DNA from: Thiomicrorhabdus immobilis
GTDB taxonomy: Bacteria > Pseudomonadota > Gammaproteobacteria > Thiomicrospirales > Thiomicrospiraceae
NCBI RefSeq assembly: GCF_021654855.1
Contig: NZ_AP024202.1
Location: 372,001 to 436,000, forward strand
DNA: 64,000 nt
Reading direction: 5' to 3'
The position numbers and the translations under genes were made by a program. Every line of letters starts with the position of its first letter. Within the stretch, counting starts at the first letter, position 1. The notes beneath the pieces were generated by a model. The model saw nothing but the letters and a program-made list of their open reading frames with translations. It was not told the DNA's origin and did not search any database. Positions 44,222 to 56,329 of the stretch are shown here, one piece after another.

Positions 44222-44593
44222 ATGTCTGTATCACAAAATGATATTTTAGAAGCAGTTGCAGCTATGTCTGTAATGGAAGTTGTAGAATTAGTTTCTGCAA
44301 TGGAAGAGAAATTTGGTGTATCAGCGGCAGCTATGGTTGCTTCTGGTCCTGCTGGCGATGCTGGTGCGGCTGCTGAAGAGCAAACTGAATTCGACGTAAT
44401 CCTAACTGGTGCTGGTGCTAACAAAGTAGCAGCTATCAAAGCGGTTCGTGGAGCTACTGGTTTAGGTCTTAAAGAAGCTAAAGAAGCTGTAGAAAGCGCT
44501 CCTTTCACTTTGAAAGAAGGTGTTTCTAAAGAAGAAGCTGAAGCATTAGCTAACGAGCTAAAAGAAGCTGGTATCGAAGTAGAAGTTAAGTAA
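44222..44593 (+). CDS. rplL: Ribosomal protein L7/L12
   Basis: The 123-residue acidic stalk protein has the N-terminal dimerisation helix, an Ala/Gly-rich hinge (about 38-52) and the C-terminal [19 protein letters not shown] factor-binding helix. GGAG precedes the start. Confidence 0.98.
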   Translation: MSVSQNDILEAVAAMSVMEVVELVSAMEEKFGVSAAAMVASGPAGDAGAAAEEQTEFDVILTGAGANKVAAIKAVRGATGLGLKEAKEAVESAPFTLKEGVSKEEAEALANELKEAGIEVEVK

Positions 44594-44626
44594 TTTAACT
44601 TTTATAGCTGATCCACAGCATGAAAT

Positions 44627-44652
44627 GGCTGGCGTTTTTGCGCCGGCCTTTT
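44627..44652 (+). terminator. Attenuator between rplL and rpoB
   Basis: GGCTGGCG (44627-44634) pairs with CGCCGGCC (44641-44648; one G-U) around six bases and is followed by TTTT. As in E. coli, a partial terminator here would lower rpoBC output relative to rplJL. The rest of the 173-base gap has no clear promoter; a TTGACA at 44697 lacks a good -10. Confidence 0.75.
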
Positions 44653-44766
44653 CGTGTTTTAGAAGTGTGTAAAAGTGTGTTAGATATTTAAACGAGTTGA
44701 CACAGTTTTATGCATTACCGAACAATGCTTATTGTTCTATTGACAATCTTATCGTCGAGGTAAACG

Positions 44767-47700
44767 ATGACCTATTCTTTAACTGAAAAGAAACGAGTTC
44801 GTAAAGATTTTGCAACTCGCCCATCTATTCTTGAAGTACCTTACTTGCTATCTTTGCAAAAAGGCTCTTTCCACGATTTTTTACAAATGGAGAAAAAGCC
44901 TGCTGAGCGTGCTCAAGTTGGTCTGCATTCTGCATTTAGTTCTGTATTTCCGATTCATGGTGTAGCTGGTACAGCGGATCTTGAGTATGTTAGCTACCAT
45001 ATGGGTCAGCCAGAATTTGATGTGAAGGAGTGTAAACAGCGTGGTGTGACTTATGCTGCTCCTTTACGTGTGAAAATGCGTCTTGTATTGTTTGATAAAG
45101 ATGCTCCTGCTGGAAAGCGTCCTGTAAAAGATGTTAAAGAGCAAGAAGTCTATTTAGGCGATATCCCTCTGATGACGGATAACGGTACTTTTGTTATCAA
45201 TGGTACAGAGCGTGTAATCGTTACTCAGCTTCACCGTTCACCTGGTGTTATCTTTGATAACGATAAGGGTAAATCTCACTCGTCTGGTAAGTTGTTATTC
45301 AATGCACGTATCATCCCTTACCGTGGTTCATGGTTAGATTTCGAATTCGATCACAATGACTGTCTGTTTACTCGTATTGACCGTCGTCGTAAATTACCGG
45401 TATCCGTGCTATTACGTGCTATGGGGTATTCGAATGAAGATATCCTTTCTAGTTTCCTAGAATCAAATACCATCAAGTTAACTAAAAAAGGTTTTGAGTT
45501 ACAGTTGGTTGCTGAGCAGTTAAAAGGGCAAACAGCGGTATTCGATATCGAACATGATGGCCAGAAAATTGTTGAAGCCGGTAAGAAAATTACTGCTCGT
45601 ACAGTTAAGCAAATCACAGAAGCGGGTATTAAGTCTGTAATCGTTTCTCCAGAATACCTTTTAGGTAAAGTTTTAGCTTCAGGTGTTGTTGATAAAGAAT
45701 CTGGTGAATTAGTTGCTCGTACTAATGAAGTTATCACAGCGGATTTGATTGAAAGATTATCTCTGATTTCTAAATGTGAAATCAAAGTTCTTTATATTGA
45801 TGAGCTAGAAAATGGACCATATATTTCAGATACATTAAATCTTGATAGCACCACGTCACAGTTGGAAGCTCAGATTGAAATTTACCGTATGATGCGTCCT
45901 GGTGAGCCACCAACAAAAGAATCGTCAGAAGCATTATTCAATAGCTTGTTCTTCGATGATAGTCGTTACGATCTATCAGCTGTTGGTCGTATGAAGCTGA
46001 ACCGTCGTTTAGGTCGTAAAACCAATGAAGGTAATGTTGTTCTTGAAAAAGAAGATATTATCGATGTGTTACGTGAGTTGATTAATATTCGTAATGGTCT
46101 AAGTACCGTTGATGATATCGATACGCTTGGAAACCGTCGTATCCGTGCGGTTGGAGAGATGGCAGAGAATGCTTTCCGTGTAGGTCTTGTACGTGTTGAG
46201 CGTGCGGTTAAAGAGCGATTAAACCAAGCTGAAACAGATGGTCTTTTACCACAAGACTTAATCAACGCGAAACCAGTTTCAGCTGCGATTAAAGAGTTCT
46301 TTGGTTCAAGTCAGCTTTCACAGTTTATGGATCAGGTTAACCCGCTTTCAGAAGTTACTCACAAGCGTCGTGTATCGGCATTAGGGCCAGGTGGTCTTAC
46401 TCGTGAACGTGCAGGGTTTGAGGTGCGTGATGTTCACCCAACTCATTACGGTCGAGTATGTCCTATCGAAACTCCTGAAGGACCAAACATCGGTTTGATC
46501 AACACCCTAGCTATCTATGCTAAAACCAACGAGTATGGTTTCCTAGAGACACCATATCGTAAAGTGGTTAATGGACAGGTTACGGATGAAGTTGAATATG
46601 TTTCTGCAATCGATGAAGCGCAGTATGTAATCGCTCAGGCGAGTGCAAACGTAGATGAAAACGGTAGATTTGTTGATAACCTGATTTCAGCACGTCATCA
46701 GAACGAATTCACATTGTCTTCATCTGCTGATATCAATTACATGGACGTTTCGCCTAAGCAGATCGTTTCAGTTGCGGCATCTTTGATCCCGTTCCTTGAG
46801 CACGATGATGCTAACCGTGCACTTATGGGTGCCAACATGCAACGTCAGGCTGTTCCTACTTTACGTGCTGATAAGCCGTTAGTCGGTACAGGTATTGAAA
46901 AAACAGTTGCCATCGATTCTGGGGTAACGGTTGTTGCTGAACGTGGTGGTGAAGTACTTTCTTCAGATGCGGCTCGTATTGTTGTTCGTGTTAACGCTGA
47001 TGAGATTAAAGATGGTGAATCAGGTGTAGATATCTACAACCTTGTTAAATACCAGCGTTCAAACCAAAACACTTGTATCAACCAGAAACCGATCGTTAAA
47101 GCGGGTGATGTAGTTGTACGTGGTGATGTTATGGCTGATGGCCCATCTACAGATTTAGGTGAGTTGGCTCTTGGTCAGAACATGCGTATCGCATTCATGC
47201 CATGGAATGGTTATAACTTTGAGGATTCAATCCTGGTTTCTGAGCGTGTTGTTCAGGAAGACCGTTATACAACTATTCATATCGAAGAGCTGACTTGTTT
47301 AGCGCGTGATACCAAGTTAGGGCCTGAAGAAATTACGGCTGATATTCCTAACGTGGGTGAGTCTGCATTAGCGCGTTTAGATGAGTGCGGGATTGTTCAC
47401 GTAGGTGCTGAAGTTAAGCAGGGCGATATCCTTGTAGGTAAGGTTACACCTAAAGGTGAAACTCAGTTAACTCCAGAAGAAAAACTATTACGTGCTATCT
47501 TTGGTGAAAAAGCATCTGATGTTAAAGATACTTCATTACGTGTTACTAAAGGTATTGAAGGAACAGTAATTGATGTTCAGGTGTTTACTCGTGAAGGTAT
47601 TCAGAAAGATTCTCGTGCATTAGCGATTCAAGAAGAAGAATTGGCGAAAGTAAGAAAAGATATCGATGAGCAGTACATCATTCTTGAGGCAGATACTTTA

Positions 47701-48825
47701 GGCCGTATCAAAGAGATGTTGAATGGCAAAAAGTTAGTTGATGGAACTAAAGTCGACGAAGCTTTCCTTGCCGGTATCGAATCATCTAAGTGGTTCTCAT
47801 TGAACGTTGATGACGCTGATGTTATGCACCAGTTGGAAATGCTTGAAGCGCAGCTAAAAGATAGCCGTAAAGCATTCAATGAAATGTTTGAAGAGAAGCG
47901 TAAGAAGCTGACTCAAGGTGATGATTTAGCTCCTGGTGTTTCTAAGATGGTTAAGGTTTATGTTGCAATCAAGCGTCGTATTCAGCCTGGTGATAAGATG
48001 GCTGGTCGCCACGGGAACAAAGGTGTTATCTCACGTATTTGTCCTGTTGAAGACATGCCTTATGATGAAACTGGACGTCCAGTAGATATCTGTCTTAACC
48101 CACTTGGTGTACCTTCACGTATGAACGTCGGTCAGATTTTGGAAGTTCACTTAGGTTTAGCGGCTGAAGGTCTTGGTACTAAGATTAACGCTATGCTACA
48201 GCAGCAGGCGGAAATCGCAGAGATTCGTGCATTCTTGGATAAGATCTACAACGAAACTCAAGGTCAATCAGTTGATTTATCACAGTTTAGCGATAATGAG
48301 ATTATTGAGTTGGCAGGAAACCTTAAGAAAGGTGTTCCATTGGCTTCAGCGGTATTTGATGGTGTTTCAGAAGCGCAAATCAAGTCGCTGCTTAAGCTGG
48401 CCGACCTACCGGAATCAGGACAAATGAAATTGTTTGATGGTTTGACTGGTGAGGAATTCGACCGTCCAGTAACTGTTGGATACATGTATTACTTGAAACT
48501 TAACCACTTGGTTGATGACAAAATGCATGCTCGTTCTACAGGTCCTTATAGCCTTGTAACTCAGCAGCCATTAGGTGGTAAAGCTCAGTTCGGTGGACAG
48601 CGTTTCGGTGAGATGGAGGTGTGGGCACTTGAAGCATATGGTGCGGCATTTACCCTTCAAGAAATGCTAACAGTTAAGTCGGATGACTTGAATGGTCGTA
48701 CTAGAATGTATAAAAACATTGTAGATGGTAATGAGTATATGGAACCTGGCATGCCTGAATCATTCAGCGTATTACGTAAAGAGATTCGTGCTTTAGGTAT
48801 TGATATTGAGTTGGAGCAAGACTAA
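44767..48825 (+). CDS. rpoB: RNA polymerase beta subunit
   Basis: The 1352-residue subunit has the rifampicin region [20 protein letters not shown] with the wild-type residues and then [11 protein letters not shown], and the active-site [12 protein letters not shown]. Length fits gammaproteobacteria. It is one base from rpoC. Confidence 0.98.
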   Translation: MTYSLTEKKRVRKDFATRPSILEVPYLLSLQKGSFHDFLQMEKKPAERAQVGLHSAFSSVFPIHGVAGTADLEYVSYHMGQPEFDVKECKQRGVTYAAPLRVKMRLVLFDKDAPAGKRPVKDVKEQEVYLGDIPLMTDNGTFVINGTERVIVTQLHRSPGVIFDNDKGKSHSSGKLLFNARIIPYRGSWLDFEFDHNDCLFTRIDRRRKLPVSVLLRAMGYSNEDILSSFLESNTIKLTKKGFELQLVAEQLKGQTAVFDIEHDGQKIVEAGKKITARTVKQITEAGIKSVIVSPEYLLGKVLASGVVDKESGELVARTNEVITADLIERLSLISKCEIKVLYIDELENGPYISDTLNLDSTTSQLEAQIEIYRMMRPGEPPTKESSEALFNSLFFDDSRYDLSAVGRMKLNRRLGRKTNEGNVVLEKEDIIDVLRELINIRNGLSTVDDIDTLGNRRIRAVGEMAENAFRVGLVRVERAVKERLNQAETDGLLPQDLINAKPVSAAIKEFFGSSQLSQFMDQVNPLSEVTHKRRVSALGPGGLTRERAGFEVRDVHPTHYGRVCPIETPEGPNIGLINTLAIYAKTNEYGFLETPYRKVVNGQVTDEVEYVSAIDEAQYVIAQASANVDENGRFVDNLISARHQNEFTLSSSADINYMDVSPKQIVSVAASLIPFLEHDDANRALMGANMQRQAVPTLRADKPLVGTGIEKTVAIDSGVTVVAERGGEVLSSDAARIVVRVNADEIKDGESGVDIYNLVKYQRSNQNTCINQKPIVKAGDVVVRGDVMADGPSTDLGELALGQNMRIAFMPWNGYNFEDSILVSERVVQEDRYTTIHIEELTCLARDTKLGPEEITADIPNVGESALARLDECGIVHVGAEVKQGDILVGKVTPKGETQLTPEEKLLRAIFGEKASDVKDTSLRVTKGIEGTVIDVQVFTREGIQKDSRALAIQEEELAKVRKDIDEQYIILEADTLGRIKEMLNGKKLVDGTKVDEAFLAGIESSKWFSLNVDDADVMHQLEMLEAQLKDSRKAFNEMFEEKRKKLTQGDDLAPGVSKMVKVYVAIKRRIQPGDKMAGRHGNKGVISRICPVEDMPYDETGRPVDICLNPLGVPSRMNVGQILEVHLGLAAEGLGTKINAMLQQQAEIAEIRAFLDKIYNETQGQSVDLSQFSDNEIIELAGNLKKGVPLASAVFDGVSEAQIKSLLKLADLPESGQMKLFDGLTGEEFDRPVTVGYMYYLKLNHLVDDKMHARSTGPYSLVTQQPLGGKAQFGGQRFGEMEVWALEAYGAAFTLQEMLTVKSDDLNGRTRMYKNIVDGNEYMEPGMPESFSVLRKEIRALGIDIELEQD

Positions 48826-51800
48826 ATGAAAGATTTATTAGGATTTCTAAAAAAACAAAACGTATCAAGTGACTTTGATGCGATTAAGGTATCACTTGCT
48901 TCACCAGAGAAAATCCGTTCTTGGTCTTATGGCGAAGTAAAAAAGCCTGAGACAATTAACTATCGTACGTTCAAGCCAGAACGTGACGGTCTTTTCTGTG
49001 CAAAAATCTTTGGGCCGATTCGTGATTTTGAATGTTTGTGTGGTAAATACAAGCGTCTTAAGCACCGTGGTGTAATTTGTGAGAAGTGTGGTGTTGAGGT
49101 AACTCAATCAAAAGTACGTCGTGAGCGTATGGGTCATATTGATCTTGCCACTTCTGTTGCACATATCTGGTTCTTGAAGTCTCTACCATCACGTATCGGT
49201 TTGATGTTGGATATGACATTAAAAGAGATTGAAGCGGTTCTTTACTTTGAAGCGTTCATGGTTGTTGATCCAGGCTTAACTCCACTTGAACCTTGGCAGT
49301 TGCTGACTGAAGAAGAATACCTTGATGCTATGGATGAGCACGGTGACGAGTTTGAAGCTCAAATGGGTGCTGAAGCAATCAAGAAAATGCTTCAGGCTAT
49401 CGATTTGGAAGGTGAAGCAGAGCGTCTACGTGTTGAAATCGATAGTACTAATTCTGAAACAAAGCAGAAGAAGATTTCTAAGCGTCTTAAATTAATTGAG
49501 TCTTTTGTTCAGTCAGGTAATAAGCCTGAATGGATGATTTTAGATGTACTTCCTGTATTACCGCCTGAGTTACGTCCTTTAGTACCTCTTGACGGTGGTC
49601 GTTTTGCAACTTCGGACTTAAACGATTTATACCGTCGTGTAATCAACCGTAACAACCGTTTAAAACGTCTATTAGATTTGATGGCTCCAGATATCATCGT
49701 ACGTAACGAAAAACGTATGTTGCAAGAGTCAGTGGACTCTCTATTGGATAACGGTCGTCGTGGACGTGCTGTAACTGGGACGAACAAGCGTCAGCTTAAA
49801 TCTCTTGCAGACATGATTAAAGGTAAGCAAGGTCGTTTCCGTCAGAACTTACTTGGTAAGCGTGTTGACTATTCTGGTCGTTCTGTAATCGTAGTTGGTC
49901 CATCTCTACGTCTGCATCAGTGTGGTCTTCCTAAGAAGATGGCTCTTGAACTGTTCAAGCCGTTTATCTTCAGCAAGCTTCAGAAGCGTGGTGTTGCTCC
50001 AACAATCAAAGCGGCTAAGAAAATGGTAGAGCAAGGACTTCCAGAGGTGTGGGATGTTCTTGATGAAGTAATCCGTGAGCATCCGGTTCTGTTGAACCGT
50101 GCTCCAACACTTCACCGTTTAGGTATCCAGGCGTTTGAACCGGTATTGATCGAAGGTAAAGCGATCAACCTACACCCGTTAGTATGTTCTGCATTCAACG
50201 CCGACTTCGATGGTGACCAAATGGCGGTACACGTACCATTGTCATTAGAAGCTCAGCTTGAAGCACGTACATTGATGATGTCTACAAACAACTTGTTATC
50301 ACCAGCTAATGGTGATCCTATCATCGTTCCTTCTCAGGACGTTGTATTAGGTTTGTATTACATCACTCGTGAGCGTATCAACTCTATCGGTGAAGGTAAG
50401 GCCTTTGCTAACTGGCAAGAAGTTCAGCGTGCAATTGACGCTAAAACAGTGCATTTACACACTAAGATCAAATTACGTATTGTTGAAACCGTAATTGATG
50501 ATGAAGGTGTTGAAAGTGTATCAAGCCGTATTGTAGATACTACGGCTGGTCGTGCGTTGCTTTCTAGAATCCTGCCTAAAGGGTTAAGTTATGATTTATT
50601 GAACTTAAATCTAACCAAGAAAAATATCAGTACGGTATTAAATACTTGTTACCGTGTTTTAGGTCCTAAAGAAACGGTAATTTTTGCTGACCAACTAATG
50701 TACGCTGGTTTCAAATGGTCGACATTAGCAGGCCTATCTTTCTGTTCGGATGATATGTTGATTCCTGATTCAAAGGCTGGAATCATCGAACGTGCAGAAG
50801 CTCAGGTTGAAGAGATTCAAGGTCAGTTCTCTCAAGGTTTGGTAACTGAAGGTGAGCGCTACAACAAAGTTGTTGATATTTGGTCTCACACCAATGAACT
50901 TGTTACCAAGTCGATGATGGAAGAGTTACAGTTTGAAACTGTTACAGATGCAGAAGGAAACGAAGTTCAGCAAACCTCATTCAACTCTGTTTACATGATG
51001 GCCGACTCTGGTGCTCGTGGATCGGTAGCACAGATGCGTCAGCTTGGTGGTATGCGTGGTCTTATGGCAAAACCAGATGGTTCTATCATCGAGACACCGA
51101 TTACAGCAAACTTCCGTGAAGGTTTGAACGTACTTCAGTACTTCATCTCTACACACGGTGCGCGTAAAGGTTTGGCGGATACAGCGCTTAAAACAGCTAA
51201 CTCTGGTTACCTGACGCGTCGTCTAGTTGATGTTGCTCAGGATGTGGTTGTGACTGAACATGATTGCGGTACAGATTCTGGTATTCGTATGACAGCCCAT
51301 GTTGAAGGTGGTGATATCATCGAGTCTTTGAAAGATCGTGTATTAGGTCGTATCACAAATCAAGATGTCGTATCTCAGTCAGGTGAATTAATTGTTGCGA
51401 AAGGACAGTTGATCGATGAAAAAGTTGCGAATCAAATCGATGAAAGTGGTGTTGATCACGTAGATGTTCGTTCTCCAATGACTTGTGAAACTAAGTTTGG
51501 TATCTGTCAGCAGTGTTATGGTCGTGATTTGGCGCGTGGACACTTGGTGAATATGGGTGAAGCCGTTGGTGTTATGGCTGCTCAGTCAATCGGTGAGCCG
51601 GGTACTCAGTTAACCATGCGTACGTTCCATATCGGTGGTACGGCATCTGGTTCTGCAGCGCAAAGCCAAATTGAGGTTAAGCATGCTGGTAAGATCAAGT
51701 GGGATAACCTAAAAGCGATTAAGAACTCTGATAACCAAATTATCGTCACTTCACGTTCTGGTGAGGTATCGGTGATTGATGAAGCGGGTCGTGAACAAGA

Positions 51801-53049
51801 GCGTTATAAGATTGCATACGGAACCACACTTAATGTAAGTGATGGTGGTTCAATTACTGCAGGCGATATTCTTGCTCAATGGGATCCGCATACTCACCCA
51901 GTTATCACGGAAGCGGCTGGTAGCATTGCATTCGGTAACTTCGAAGGTACGGTAGAAGAACGTGTCGATGAGTTGACTGGTTTAACAACTCGTGTTGTTA
52001 AAGATGCTAAAGAGCGTATGTCTTCAGTTAAAGAGACACGTCCTTATATCGCATTGGTTGATGAGGCGGGTGAAGCTATTTGCTTTACCGGTACTCAGAC
52101 TCCAGCACTTTACTACCTACCAGAAAACAGTATTGTTGTTGTTCAAGAAGGTAGCAAGGTTGGTGCCGGTGACGTATTAGCACGTATTCCGCAAGCGTCA
52201 TCGAAGAACAAAGATATTACCGGGGGTCTACCTCGAGTCGCTGACTTGTTTGAAGCGCGTCAACCAAAAGAGCCTTCAATCATGGCAGAAGTATCTGGTG
52301 TGGTAGGTTTCGGTAAAGAAACAAAAGGTAAGCAGCGTTTAGTCATCACTCAAGATAGTGGTGAACAATATGAAGCACTTATCCCTAAATGGCGTACGGT
52401 TTCAGTCTTTGAAGGTGAGCGTGTTGAGCGTGGTGATGTGGTTGTAGATGGTAATCCAAATCCACACGACATCCTACGATTATTAGGTATTGAAAAATTA
52501 GCAGAATACATTGTTGACGAAGTGCAGGATGTTTACCGTTTACAAGGTGTAAAAATCAACGATAAACACATCGAAACAATTGTTCGTCAAATGCTAAGAA
52601 AAGTTGAAGTTAAATCTTCAGGTGATACTGGTTTGATCAAAGGTGAGCAAACTGAGTACGCTAAAGTATTAGAGTTAAATGAAAAGGCTCGTGAAGAAGG
52701 TAAAGTGGAAGCAAGTTATGAACGTGTTCTTCTTGGTATCACTAAAGCTTCACTTGCAACTGAATCATTTATCTCAGCAGCGTCCTTCCAAGAAACAACT
52801 CGTGTATTAACCGAAGCTGCGGTAAGTGGTAAACGTGATACCTTGGTTGGTTTGAAAGAGAACGTAATTGTTGGTCGTCTGATTCCAGCTGGTACAGGTT
52901 TTGCCTATCACCAAGCGCGAAAAGCGGCGAGCGAAAAATCACAGGTTGAGTTGCAAGCATTTATGGGTGCAACTGAGTCTGGGGATGTTCAGCAACCAGA
53001 AGAATCTGTTGTTGAAACAGTAAATGAAGGTGAAGGGGTTGAAGCCTAA
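48826..53049 (+). CDS. rpoC: RNA polymerase beta' subunit
   Basis: The 1407-residue subunit has the N-terminal zinc site ([13 protein letters not shown] then CEKCG), the catalytic Mg motif NADFDGDQM, the bridge/trigger region ([25 protein letters not shown]) and the second Cys cluster [15 protein letters not shown]. It starts directly after the rpoB stop. An acidic tail closes the protein. Confidence 0.98.
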   Translation: MKDLLGFLKKQNVSSDFDAIKVSLASPEKIRSWSYGEVKKPETINYRTFKPERDGLFCAKIFGPIRDFECLCGKYKRLKHRGVICEKCGVEVTQSKVRRERMGHIDLATSVAHIWFLKSLPSRIGLMLDMTLKEIEAVLYFEAFMVVDPGLTPLEPWQLLTEEEYLDAMDEHGDEFEAQMGAEAIKKMLQAIDLEGEAERLRVEIDSTNSETKQKKISKRLKLIESFVQSGNKPEWMILDVLPVLPPELRPLVPLDGGRFATSDLNDLYRRVINRNNRLKRLLDLMAPDIIVRNEKRMLQESVDSLLDNGRRGRAVTGTNKRQLKSLADMIKGKQGRFRQNLLGKRVDYSGRSVIVVGPSLRLHQCGLPKKMALELFKPFIFSKLQKRGVAPTIKAAKKMVEQGLPEVWDVLDEVIREHPVLLNRAPTLHRLGIQAFEPVLIEGKAINLHPLVCSAFNADFDGDQMAVHVPLSLEAQLEARTLMMSTNNLLSPANGDPIIVPSQDVVLGLYYITRERINSIGEGKAFANWQEVQRAIDAKTVHLHTKIKLRIVETVIDDEGVESVSSRIVDTTAGRALLSRILPKGLSYDLLNLNLTKKNISTVLNTCYRVLGPKETVIFADQLMYAGFKWSTLAGLSFCSDDMLIPDSKAGIIERAEAQVEEIQGQFSQGLVTEGERYNKVVDIWSHTNELVTKSMMEELQFETVTDAEGNEVQQTSFNSVYMMADSGARGSVAQMRQLGGMRGLMAKPDGSIIETPITANFREGLNVLQYFISTHGARKGLADTALKTANSGYLTRRLVDVAQDVVVTEHDCGTDSGIRMTAHVEGGDIIESLKDRVLGRITNQDVVSQSGELIVAKGQLIDEKVANQIDESGVDHVDVRSPMTCETKFGICQQCYGRDLARGHLVNMGEAVGVMAAQSIGEPGTQLTMRTFHIGGTASGSAAQSQIEVKHAGKIKWDNLKAIKNSDNQIIVTSRSGEVSVIDEAGREQERYKIAYGTTLNVSDGGSITAGDILAQWDPHTHPVITEAAGSIAFGNFEGTVEERVDELTGLTTRVVKDAKERMSSVKETRPYIALVDEAGEAICFTGTQTPALYYLPENSIVVVQEGSKVGAGDVLARIPQASSKNKDITGGLPRVADLFEARQPKEPSIMAEVSGVVGFGKETKGKQRLVITQDSGEQYEALIPKWRTVSVFEGERVERGDVVVDGNPNPHDILRLLGIEKLAEYIVDEVQDVYRLQGVKINDKHIETIVRQMLRKVEVKSSGDTGLIKGEQTEYAKVLELNEKAREEGKVEASYERVLLGITKASLATESFISAASFQETTRVLTEAAVSGKRDTLVGLKENVIVGRLIPAGTGFAYHQARKAASEKSQVELQAFMGATESGDVQQPEESVVETVNEGEGVEA

Positions 53050-53075
53050 TTTAAATAAATTCAAGTAGTTAATGC

Positions 53076-53104
53076 TTGACTTATTGACTTTAGGTCTCTA
53101 AAAT
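53076..53104 (+). promoter_or_regulatory. Promoter of the str operon
   Basis: TTGACT (53076-53081), a 17-base spacer and TAAAAT (53099-53104) lie just past rpoC and drive rpsL-rpsG-fusA-tuf. In its leader, CTGGTAA (53126-53132) and TTACCAG (53134-53140) form a small palindrome overlapping ACCAGGCCTG (53136-53145). Confidence 0.75.
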
Positions 53105-53190
53105 CCTCTTTCCTAATTTGTGGGTCTGGTAATTTACCAGGCCTGCACTTTCGTATATGTAAGAGTTAATCTCAAATTTGGAGAATATTA

Positions 53191-53565
53191 ATGGCTACTA
53201 TTAACCAGTTGGTGCGTAAGCCGCGTAAAGATAAGCGTAAAGTTTCAAACGTTGCAGCGTTACAGGCATGTCCTCAGCGTCGTGGTGTTTGTACGCGTGT
53301 TTATACAACAACCCCTAAAAAGCCAAACTCTGCTCTGCGTAAAGTTGCGCGTGTACGTTTAACGAATGGTTATGAAGTTGCTTCCTACATTGGTGGTGAA
53401 GGTCATAACCTACAAGAGCACTCGGTAATTTTAATCCGTGGTGGTCGTGTAAAAGATTTACCTGGTGTGCGTTATCACACAGTTCGTGGTGCATTAGATT
53501 GCGCTGGCGTATCTGAGCGTAGACAAGGTCGTTCTAAGTACGGTGCGAAGCGTCCTAAAGGCTAA
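53191..53565 (+). CDS. rpsL: Ribosomal protein S12
   Basis: The 124-residue protein of the decoding centre has [16 protein letters not shown] with the lysines whose mutation gives streptomycin resistance intact, and [12 protein letters not shown]. It heads the str operon. Confidence 0.98.
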   Translation: MATINQLVRKPRKDKRKVSNVAALQACPQRRGVCTRVYTTTPKKPNSALRKVARVRLTNGYEVASYIGGEGHNLQEHSVILIRGGRVKDLPGVRYHTVRGALDCAGVSERRQGRSKYGAKRPKG

Positions 53566-53628
53566 TAAAAGCTTTTAAACATACGTTTTGCAACAATTTG
53601 TGTTCAATTTATACCGGAAGAGTTAAGA

Positions 53629-54102
53629 ATGGCAAGAAGAAGAGAAATACCAAAACGTCAGGTTCTACCTGATCCTAAGTTTGGTGATACAACGTTAACA
53701 AAGTTTGTTAACATGATTATGGTTAGCGGTAAAAAAGCCGTTGCTGAAAAAATCGTTTATGATGCTTTAGATATTTTAGTCGAGCGTAAGAAAGGTGGCG
53801 AACAAGCTGCTTTATTAAGAGAAGCATTAGATAACATTGGTCCAATGGTTGAGGTTAAATCTCGCCGTGTAGGTGGTGCAACTTATCAGGTTCCTGTTGA
53901 AGTTCGTCCAGACCGTAAAATTGCGTTAGCGATGCGTTGGCTTGTAGAAGCTTCACGTAAGCGTAGCGAAAAAGGTATGATGCTAAGATTGGCTGGTGAG
54001 TTAGGTGACGCACTGGAAAATCGTGGTTCAGCTATCAAGAAAAAAGAAGATACCCATAGAATGGCTGAGGCTAACAAAGCCTTCTCTCATTTCCGTTGGT
54101 AA
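53629..54102 (+). CDS. rpsG: Ribosomal protein S7
   Basis: The 157-residue protein starts [18 protein letters not shown] and nucleates the head of the small subunit; in E. coli it represses its own operon. GGAAGAG precedes the start. Confidence 0.98.
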   Translation: MARRREIPKRQVLPDPKFGDTTLTKFVNMIMVSGKKAVAEKIVYDALDILVERKKGGEQAALLREALDNIGPMVEVKSRRVGGATYQVPVEVRPDRKIALAMRWLVEASRKRSEKGMMLRLAGELGDALENRGSAIKKKEDTHRMAEANKAFSHFRW

Positions 54103-54111
54103 TCTGAAGAG

Positions 54112-54130
54112 GGCCCTAATTAGGGCCTTT
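54112..54130 (+). terminator. Hairpin between rpsG and fusA
   Basis: GGCCCTAATTAGGGCC is a perfect 16-bp palindrome at 54112-54127, followed by TTTG. It is probably a weak terminator or mRNA-stabilising hairpin within the str operon. Confidence 0.6.
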
Positions 54131-54162
54131 GTTATTTATGTTTTAACGAAAAGGTTAATAAA

Positions 54163-56265
54163 GTGGCACGTACAACCCCTTTAGATAGATATCGTAATAT
54201 CGGTATCATGGCCCACATTGATGCGGGTAAAACAACAACTACAGAACGTATTCTGTACTATACCGGTGTGTCTCACAAAATTGGTGAGGTTCATGACGGT
54301 GGTGCGACTATGGACTGGATGGAACAAGAGCAAGAGCGTGGTATTACAATCACTTCAGCAGCGACAACTTGTCACTGGAGTGGTATGGCTAAGCAGTATC
54401 CACAGCACCGTATCAATATCATCGATACTCCAGGTCACGTTGACTTCACTATCGAAGTTGAACGTTCTCTACGTGTATTAGATGGTGCGGTAACTTGTTT
54501 CTGTTCAGTATCTGGTGTTGAGCCACAGTCTGAAACTGTATGGCGTCAAGCAGATAAATACGGTGTTCCTCGTATGGGCTTCGTTAACAAAATGGACCGT
54601 GCAGGTGCAAACTTCTTGAACGTAAACCAGATGGTTATTGATCGTTTAGGTGCTAATCCTGTTCCAATGCAGTTACCTATCGGTGCTGAAGAAACTTTCT
54701 GTGGTGTAGTTGACCTTGTGAAAATGCAAGCTATCTATTGGGCGGAAGAGAACATGGGTATGGAATATCGTTATGAAGATATCCCAGCAGACATGGTTGA
54801 GTTAGCTCAGGAATGGCGTGAAAAGATGGTTGAATCTGCTGCTGAAGCAACAGAAGAGCTAATGGATAAGTACCTTGATGAAGGTGATTTGTCTGAAGAA
54901 GATATCAAAGCTGGTATCCGTAAGCGTTGTATCGACGTTGAAATCGTTCCAATGTTCTGTGGTTCTGCATTCAAAAACAAAGGTGTTCAGACTCTGCTTG
55001 ATGCTGTAATCGATTACATGCCTGCGCCAATGGATGTTCCTGCGATTCAAGGTGAACTTGAAGACGGAACTGCTGCTGAGCGTCATTCAACTGATGATGA
55101 GCCGTTTGCTTCATTAGCATTCAAAATCATGACTGACCCATATGTTGGTACTTTAACGTTCTTCCGTGTCTACTCTGGTGTGTTGACGGCAGGTAGCCCT
55201 GTTTATAACTCAACAAAAGAGAAGCGTGAGCGTATCGGTCGTATCTTACAGATGCACTCTAACTCTCGTGAAGAGATTAAAGAAGTGCGTGCTGGTGATA
55301 TCGCTTGTGCGGTAGGTCTAAAAGATACGACAACGGGTGATACTTTATGTGATCCTGACAACAAGATCGTTCTTGAACGTATGGATTTCCCAGAGCCAGT
55401 TATCTCAATTGCTATCGAGCCTAAAACTAAGCCTGACCAAGAGAAAATGGGTATGGCGCTTCAGAAGTTAGCGGCAGAAGATCCTTCTTTCCGTGTACAT
55501 ACTGATGAAGAAACGAATCAGACTATCATCTCTGGTATGGGTGAGCTTCACCTGGATATCATTGTTGACCGTATGAAGCGTGAGTTCAAGGTTGAAGCAA
55601 ATATCGGTGCTCCGCAGGTTTCTTATCGTGAAACAATCAAGACAGCGGTTGAAGCAGACGGTAAGTTTGTACGTCAGTCTGGTGGTCGTGGTCAGTATGG
55701 TCATGTTGTCTTCAAGATTGCTCCTCGTGAAGCAGGTAGTGGTTTTGAATTCATCAACTCTATCGTTGGTGGTGCGGTACCTCGTGAATATATCGGTGCT
55801 GTTGAGAAAGGTGCTAAGGCTCAGTTGGAGAATGGTGTAATCGCTGGTTTCCCACTTGTTGATGTTTCTGTTGAGTTAATCGATGGTTCATACCATGATG
55901 TTGACTCGAACGAAATGGCGTTCTCTGTAGCGGCAGGTATGGGTATCAAGAATGGTGTTGTAAAAGCGAACCCAGTAATTCTTGAGCCTATCATGAAAGT
56001 TGAAGTGACTACTCCAGAAGAATACATGGGTGATATCATCGGTGACCTTAACCGTCGTCGTGGTATGGTTTCTAGCATGGATGATATTCCTGCTGGTAAG
56101 TCTATTAAGGCTGAAGTACCATTATCAGAAATGTTTGGATATTCAAACCAGATGCGTTCATTGACTCAAGGTCGTGCAAACTACAGCATGGAGTTTTTGA
56201 AGTACAATGATGCACCTAAGAATATTCAGGATGAAATCATCGCAAGCGCCCAGAAAGGCTCTTAA
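54163..56265 (+). CDS. fusA: Elongation factor G
   Basis: The 700-residue translocase GTPase starts at GTG 54163 ([20 protein letters not shown]) after AAGG. G1 [10 protein letters not shown]3 DTPGH and G4 NKMDR are present, followed by domains II-V. It is the third gene of the str operon. Confidence 0.98.
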   Translation: MARTTPLDRYRNIGIMAHIDAGKTTTTERILYYTGVSHKIGEVHDGGATMDWMEQEQERGITITSAATTCHWSGMAKQYPQHRINIIDTPGHVDFTIEVERSLRVLDGAVTCFCSVSGVEPQSETVWRQADKYGVPRMGFVNKMDRAGANFLNVNQMVIDRLGANPVPMQLPIGAEETFCGVVDLVKMQAIYWAEENMGMEYRYEDIPADMVELAQEWREKMVESAAEATEELMDKYLDEGDLSEEDIKAGIRKRCIDVEIVPMFCGSAFKNKGVQTLLDAVIDYMPAPMDVPAIQGELEDGTAAERHSTDDEPFASLAFKIMTDPYVGTLTFFRVYSGVLTAGSPVYNSTKEKRERIGRILQMHSNSREEIKEVRAGDIACAVGLKDTTTGDTLCDPDNKIVLERMDFPEPVISIAIEPKTKPDQEKMGMALQKLAAEDPSFRVHTDEETNQTIISGMGELHLDIIVDRMKREFKVEANIGAPQVSYRETIKTAVEADGKFVRQSGGRGQYGHVVFKIAPREAGSGFEFINSIVGGAVPREYIGAVEKGAKAQLENGVIAGFPLVDVSVELIDGSYHDVDSNEMAFSVAAGMGIKNGVVKANPVILEPIMKVEVTTPEEYMGDIIGDLNRRRGMVSSMDDIPAGKSIKAEVPLSEMFGYSNQMRSLTQGRANYSMEFLKYNDAPKNIQDEIIASAQKGS

Positions 56266-56285
56266 TCTTTATTAATTTTTATCTT

Positions 56286-56308
56286 GGCTTACCTTGGGGT
56301 AAGCCTTT
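56286..56308 (+). terminator. Hairpin between fusA and tuf copy 2
   Basis: GGCTTACC (56286-56293) pairs with GGTAAGCC (56298-56305) around TTGG, followed by TTTGC. Probably a partial terminator. Confidence 0.65.
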
Positions 56309-56329
56309 GCTTAATATAGGTATTTTAAA

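Noticed and set aside
44697-44726. TTGACA followed by AACAAT before rpoB as a promoter
   Set aside because: The -10 match is poor and the spacing is 18; rpoBC is likely served by the upstream promoter through the attenuator.
45351-45785. A 144-codon antisense frame inside rpoB
   Set aside because: Fully inside rpoB, with no ribosome site or recognisable protein features.
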